Shown here: positions 58,844-64,000 of the stretch, in pieces
How positions within the stretch are numbered: the stretch's first letter is position 1
How the letters are laid out: each line of letters starts with the position of its first letter
Source: Moniliophthora roreri
Lineage: Eukaryota; Basidiomycota; Agaricomycetes; Agaricales; Marasmiaceae
Reading direction: 5' to 3'
Length of the DNA: 64,000 bases
NCBI GenBank assembly: GCA_001466705.2
Contig: LATX02000200.1
Span: forward strand, 1,426,001-1,490,000
The notes under the pieces: model-generated
What the model was told of the DNA's origin: nothing
Seen by the model: only the letters and a program-made list of their open reading frames with translations
Databases searched by the model: none
Translations under genes and position numbers: made by a program

Positions 58844-61800
58844 ATGGATTTTTTTGCTGCTGGTAACGCAGCGGCGCAGTCAGCCCTCGACAACACAGAC
58901 GATTTCGCAAAGGCCATCCAAGATAGATTCGGCGACCACTCGACTCCCTTTCTTACCACCTTGAATCCCCCCACTCGTCCCACGCTCAACAAATCAGCCG
59001 CCATTCTTCCTCCCGACTCGTTCAACTCCCTTAATCCAGACGACCTCGAGCATACTGATGCTTTGCTTATCGACATTCGGCCCCATGCTGCCTACGCATC
59101 GGCCCGTATACCCAATGCTCTATCCCTCTCCGTTCCTTCCACGTTGCTCAAGCGGCCCTTGTTCTCTTTAGACAGGCTGGCCGCCATGCTTCCTAATCCA
59201 GCTGCCAGAAATCGTTTTCATAAATGGAAGCAAGCCAAGAACGTTGTCGTGTACGATGCCGACTCGTCAGGTAATCCGTCGTTGCCAGAGGGATCAAATA
59301 TACTTGGTCTCCTTCGGAAATTTGCGAATGATGAGAGCGGTGATGGGAAACGGTATCAAGGTGGCCTATACTGGCTCAAAGGTGGTTTCCAGCGAGTTTG
59401 GCGGGAGAAACGCTCGTATGTCGACTTGAAGCCACCGGAGGATGAGATCAATGAAGATGAAGAGACAAGCAAGGCCAGTATCAGCTCAAAGGCTGCGACA
59501 AGCAGTGCGACCTCGTTACGTCCGAATCATTTACCCATGTCGGCATTTGCATCTACCTCGACAACATCAAAGAAGCCGACACAAGTACAGCTACAGCCTT
59601 CGGCAGCGCCCACAGCCAGAGCGTTTGAAGCGTCAGCGATGGTGGCAAATCCATTCTTCGACGCAATCAGGCAGAATGTCGAGTTATCACAGGTAATTAA
59701 AAAAAACTATCTCTAGTGTTACTCACGTTTACTGATACCGTCGTAGGGCATCACCGAGCGTATCCCTCTTCGTCTTCCGAAACGTGTTCGACGCCGACTA
59801 GACGACCTTCCATTCCAATGGCTCAAAGATATTGGTAGACGTGCTGCCAAACGAAGCGAATCATCATCATCCTCATCCTCACTCTCCAGCTCTTCCAGCG
59901 AACTTGAAGATGGCGAATTATTCACCAAATCCCGAGATCGACGTCCATCAAATTCATCCGCTTCCGAACCGGAGAAAGACAAGCTCGTCGACGTGGTTCC
60001 CGAGGATAAACTAGTGCCCGGAGCAACCTCCGCGCTTCTTACCACGGGGTCTAGCTCGTCATCTTCGTCGTTACCGTCACCACGAAACGGGTACTCGACG
60101 TCTGATAAAGACAAGTCGAATTCAAATTCGTCCTTGGGCAGCACGTCGGCGTCTGGATCCGGTTCAGGTTCAGGATCTGGCTCTGGCTCTGGCTCCTCGT
60201 CAGAGAGCATTCCAGATCCAGATCCAAAACTCGTCGATCTGGGTATGGAAAACCTGGCAATGCAGTTTTATCGTATCGAGTTGGCTGAACAACGTCGACT
60301 GATGGGTATCATGCAACATCATTCCAAGGAGAGTGAGCTGGAAAATAAACGTGTATTAGAAGAAGACTCATCGCAGCACGATACGGATAAAGACGGTACG
60401 ATTGTTGAGGACGTTGATATGGAGGAACCCGACACCGATAGCGGCAGGGAAGTCATGGGCGGCAGCGATCCAGAACGGCGGTCTGGAGCTTATTCAATAT
60501 TGGCAGCTGCTTCTCGTCATCAGAGGAAGCGCACGTTGTCAACGCCTGCACCTGCTGTACCCCAACCCCAGCAGCAGCAGCAAGAACAACAGCAACAGCA
60601 ACCACCATTCCCATACTCTATCACTGCTGGCGTTGAGAAGGGTGCAAAGAATCGGTAAGCAGCCTGTGCATCCTTATCTACATTCCTGGCTGCCTGCTGA
60701 CCTCGTACTTTTTTAGGTATCGGCATATTTGGCCGTTTGAACATGCTCGTGTCAGGCTTCATCAACGGAGGTCCGAGGACAATGACGAGAATGAATCGAC
60801 AGATCCTTCGACATCGACACTGGATGCCCCGTTGGCTCTTCATCAACCACAACCCGTCGCAGCTTTTTCTGTACCTACCTCTTCAACATCGCTGCCTTTA
60901 CGTCCTATATCATCAGTCTCTACCTCGGCCTCTACATCCACTTCAACATCGCCAGCCAAAGCTCACACGCATCCACAATTTGCACATTCACCGCTTTCGT
61001 CCCGCTTTGCGAGCGGAACCCCACCGTCTGGGGCACTCACTGGCCCTTTACCCGCCTCGTTCAGTACTAGTCGCGTCAACACCACTTCTCCAAGTAAACC
61101 TGGCCCTGGGTTTACGCTGACACTACCGCCAGGTGGATTCCGCTCACGAACAGCTAGCGAGACGAAAAACCAGGTTTCTGGTGGTATGCAGTTCCCAAAG
61201 CCAAAGTTGACCTCCTTCCCGCCCAGTATGATGTCCATACACGCAGCTGGAGGGCCCTCGTCCCTTCCTTCAAACGCGTCATTCACGCAATATCGAAATC
61301 CTCCACAAATTGGCAACACGGGAAGTGGTGATAGCGCCGTCGAGAGCACTACGGAGAGTGAGTGGGAAGGAGATAAGATTTCTTTCTTAGGTGTACAGAA
61401 GAAGTGGAAGAAGAGCCCGCCCCGATCCGGAGCTGGGAGCGGCAGCGGCAGCGGAAAAGGAAGCGGGAGCGGTAGTGGTGGTGAGAGCGGTGTTGATGGT
61501 GGTAGCAGGAAGAAGAGGAATGAGGACTATGACGATTATGTGAACGCGTCGTACGTTCAGCCGCTCTGTACAGAGCGGAGGTATATCGCGACTCAGGGAC
61601 CGTTGGAGGCAACGTTTGTGGATTTTTGGACGTAAGTATTCTATTTTTCCTTTCGTTTGCCAGGAAGGTGCTGATGAAGCCGGTTCTAGGCTTGTGTATC
61701 AACAAAACGTCCACGTAATCGTCATGCTCACGCGTGAAATCGAAGGATCCATGGTCAAATGTGCACCGTATTGGTTAGATGAGGAGTATGGTCCCCTGCG

Positions 61801-64000
61801 GCTCAAGTTGATCAGCACCGAAGGAAAGGCAGAGGGGGGGAAAGATGACTTTCGTGGTAAAGTCGCAGGTGGTGGATTCTTCTTTCCAACAATGCCCGAC
61901 CCAGATGCAGAAGCCAAGTCGAAAGAAAAAAAGGAGAAGAAGGAGCAGAAGAAAAGGGAGAGGGAGGAGGACAAGGACAAGAAGGACAAGGACAAGGAAA
62001 AGGGGAAGAGCAAGAACAAGGACAAGGGCAAGAAATTCGACGACATTATGGATTTGACCTTTTCACTAGACTCACAGCTCCCAGAGGACCCAGCTATTAT
62101 ACCACCCAAACGAGTTAAACTCAAAGATATCACTTCCAAGCCCAGACACCGTAGATCAAAGAAAGGCCGTGGTAAGTCGTCGAAATCCCAGTCGTCGAAG
62201 ACCGGCGACTTCTCGTACGCTCTTGCCGACTTGCCTGTCATCAAGCGAGTCTTTGAGCTCACTCATACGGCGTATCCGGATATGCCGCCAAGGCGAATCG
62301 CCCATTTTCAGTATCTGGATTGGCCGGATATGAATGTACCCGACGATCCGAGAGGACTCTTAGGGCTGATCAAGGAAGTGGATAAGGCGGTTGAGGAGAG
62401 CCAAGTTGTCGAAAGATCTCCGGATGAGTCCCCTGCTGAGGAGGATGTAGCTGAACCAAAGATTGAAGCGGCCAAGGTTCAGAGACCCAGGAAGCACGCG
62501 AGGACGCCGTCAAACGAATCTATTGATCGAAGGACGGGTATCGCAACGCGTGCGTTGGGAAGGGATAATGCACCCGTGTTGTTGCATTGTTCGGCTGGTG
62601 TTGGAAGGACGGGTGGCTTCATTGCAGTGGATGCAGTATTGGATGGTATTCGGAGAGAGTTGAGGAAGGTGAGGAAGGCAGAGAGTGAGGCACTGGAAGT
62701 GCTCGAGCGAGCTAGACTTGCGTTGGGAGGCGTTGGGAGCTCGGTCAGGTTTGGCCCTAGTCTGCAAGAGGTAGACTCAGACGATGAAGATGCGATGGAG
62801 ATTGATAGTTCTCCAGGTGAAATGAAGAGAAGTGAAGGCGGTGACGTGGACATGGAGGATGGAACAATGATTGAGACGGTTCCGATCCCTGGTCATGGCG
62901 GGGATACTTATCATGTCGCTGTTCATCGTGAGATGGTAAGCGAATTGGTTAAGTTTATGCCATAAGAGACGCGACTGGAATGGCTAACGTCCTTCCTGTT
63001 CTGTTTCCTAGGGTCCCAACCCACACGTCGAACGTCGTGGGAGCAGTAAAGACGATATTCGTACGCCCATGCAAGTTGACCCCAGCATGTACGAGCCCGG
63101 AGACAACAAGAAGCTGACGAAGAAGAAGCAAAAGGAAGCCGCGGATACCACGACGCGAATGTGGTCCCAGAATGTGTCCGACCAGACAGGCAACTATGGC
63201 TTTGCGAGCCGAGTCAACCAGATCAAGGTAGACGAACCATCGTCTGATTCTCCAGGCGGTGCGTCCCCTTCATCTGGATCGGTAGCTGCTCCTCAACCTG
63301 TCGATCCTACTCTTCTTTCGGAACTGTCCTCTGCTTCAGAAGATTCGTTTGGGTTCCGAAGCGGCTTTGACAAGAGATTTGCACCTGTTAAAGGGGTAAC
63401 AAAGCATCGTCCATCTGCCTCTTTACCCTATCAGACACAGAAAGGCATGGAAAGTTCCGCGACGTCCCTTTCTACTGGTTCCGGCACCGGTCACCTTGAA
63501 AAACCTGTCGCTGGACCCTCGTCACTTCCTCGTGAAGTGAAAGAAGAGAGACAACGTACCTGGTCTGCACCGTCTGGCAGGCCTGCTGCTGTATCTGAGG
63601 CCGTCGGCGATTCCACTACACGACAACCCTTTGTCATTGACCCTGGAAGCCGAAGCGAGACGCTTAATCCCAGTGGCAGCAGTACTGATGCACAACGAGG
63701 CTCCATGTCGGGTACTGGACCATCCACCAACCCTTGGCTTCTACCTGGGGAAGACCGTAGAGCTGGGAATTCTCCGTTGCCATACACACGCTCTGGAAGC
63801 GTCAGTGGCAATGTAAGTGGTAGTTCTGCTCCCCCGCCCTCAAGGTCTCTATCTCCTGGTATCTCCAGTGCTGTCACTGAAAAATCTAGCGGTTCGTCTG
63901 ACTCTGGTGGTGCAGGTCCTGCAGGACTACTTTTGGTAGCACGCTCGTCGGGATCTGCTTCATCAGAGTCTGGTGGCGTCATCGCACCTGCTGGACCTCT
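58844..64000 (+). CDS. rhodanese-like + protein tyrosine phosphatase (Ptp2/Pyp-type), partial
   Basis: Large tyrosine phosphatase, probably acting on a MAP kinase as do Ptp2/3 and Pyp1/2. Exons 58844-59692, 59747-60654, 60717-61631, 61690-62935 and 63012 onward; phases fit, over 1635 codons in view, and the gene leaves the window. A rhodanese-like domain lies at about residues 45-190 (DALLIDIRPHAAYASARIPNALSL, KNVVVYDADSSG) but the catalytic Cys loop is missing, as in MAP-kinase-binding domains of phosphatases. The PTP domain starts YRHIWPFEHARVRL (about 586), resumes DYVNASYVQPL and ATQGPLEATFVDFWTLVYQ (about 857), has the WPD loop FQYLDWPDMNVPDDP and the signature LLHCSAGVGRTGGF (about 1189). 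Long Ser/Pro/Lys-rich inserts split it. The Q-loop is not seen before the edge. ATG at 58751 is an alternative start. Confidence 0.9.

Noticed and set aside
61699..62262. 187-codon minus-strand frame rich in Ser, Leu and Phe
   Set aside because: Shadow of the Lys-rich insert in the phosphatase on the plus strand.
1..64000. CRISPR arrays, bacterial operons, rRNA genes or a secondary-metabolite cluster
   Set aside because: No spaced direct repeats, no rRNA-like sequence and no polyketide, peptide-synthetase or terpene-cyclase signature was seen; gene content is ordinary basidiomycete nuclear DNA.

Overview
The window is nuclear DNA from a filamentous basidiomycete, most likely a mushroom-forming agaricomycete. 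The basis is gene density, many short introns (about 48-75 nt, mostly GT-AG), overall gene content, and families such as a DUF6533-like seven-helix membrane protein, a GH75 chitosanase, a long Erg26 and a Borealin with the basidiomycete-type N-terminus. The species cannot be named from the sequence. There are no bacterial-style operons. Gene models below were built by hand from splice sites; where exon coordinates are given, reading-frame phases were summed and agree unless stated.

Layout. 0-10 kb: ribosomal protein S19 (minus), then five plus-strand copies of one GNAT acetyltransferase gene, two intact and three frameshifted, with a secreted GH16-type hydrolase (minus) lying between copies 4 and 5. 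10-25 kb: a housekeeping block with RPAP1 (minus) head to head with the MPS1/TTK spindle-checkpoint kinase (plus), a 7-TM protein head to head with a single-TM protein, a secreted GH75 chitosanase, a short decayed stretch, and CDC123 (eIF2 assembly). 25-28.6 kb: an alpha-arrestin. 28.6-35.2 kb: a gene-poor block with a short direct repeat, a 1-kb element with 41-bp perfect terminal inverted repeats and TA flanks (Tc1/mariner style), and an LTR-like stretch.

35-48.6 kb: ERG26 (sterol C-4 demethylation), the spliceosomal helicase BRR2, Borealin (chromosomal passenger complex) divergent from BRR2, and a secreted ExeM-like nuclease. 48.6-51.3 kb: a second accessory patch with a 339-bp inverted-repeat element, a weak hypothetical gene and a decayed copy of the nuclease 3' end. 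51.3-64 kb: a universal-stress-protein-domain gene, an MFS transporter of the allantoate/anion type, a disordered protein of unknown function, and a very large rhodanese + tyrosine phosphatase that runs off the right edge.

Most genes are independent housekeeping functions. Points that stand out are the birth-and-death GNAT array, five introns with GC instead of GT donors, two micro-exons of 9 and 12 nt, and the unusually expanded phosphatase. I found no convincing new multi-gene system.
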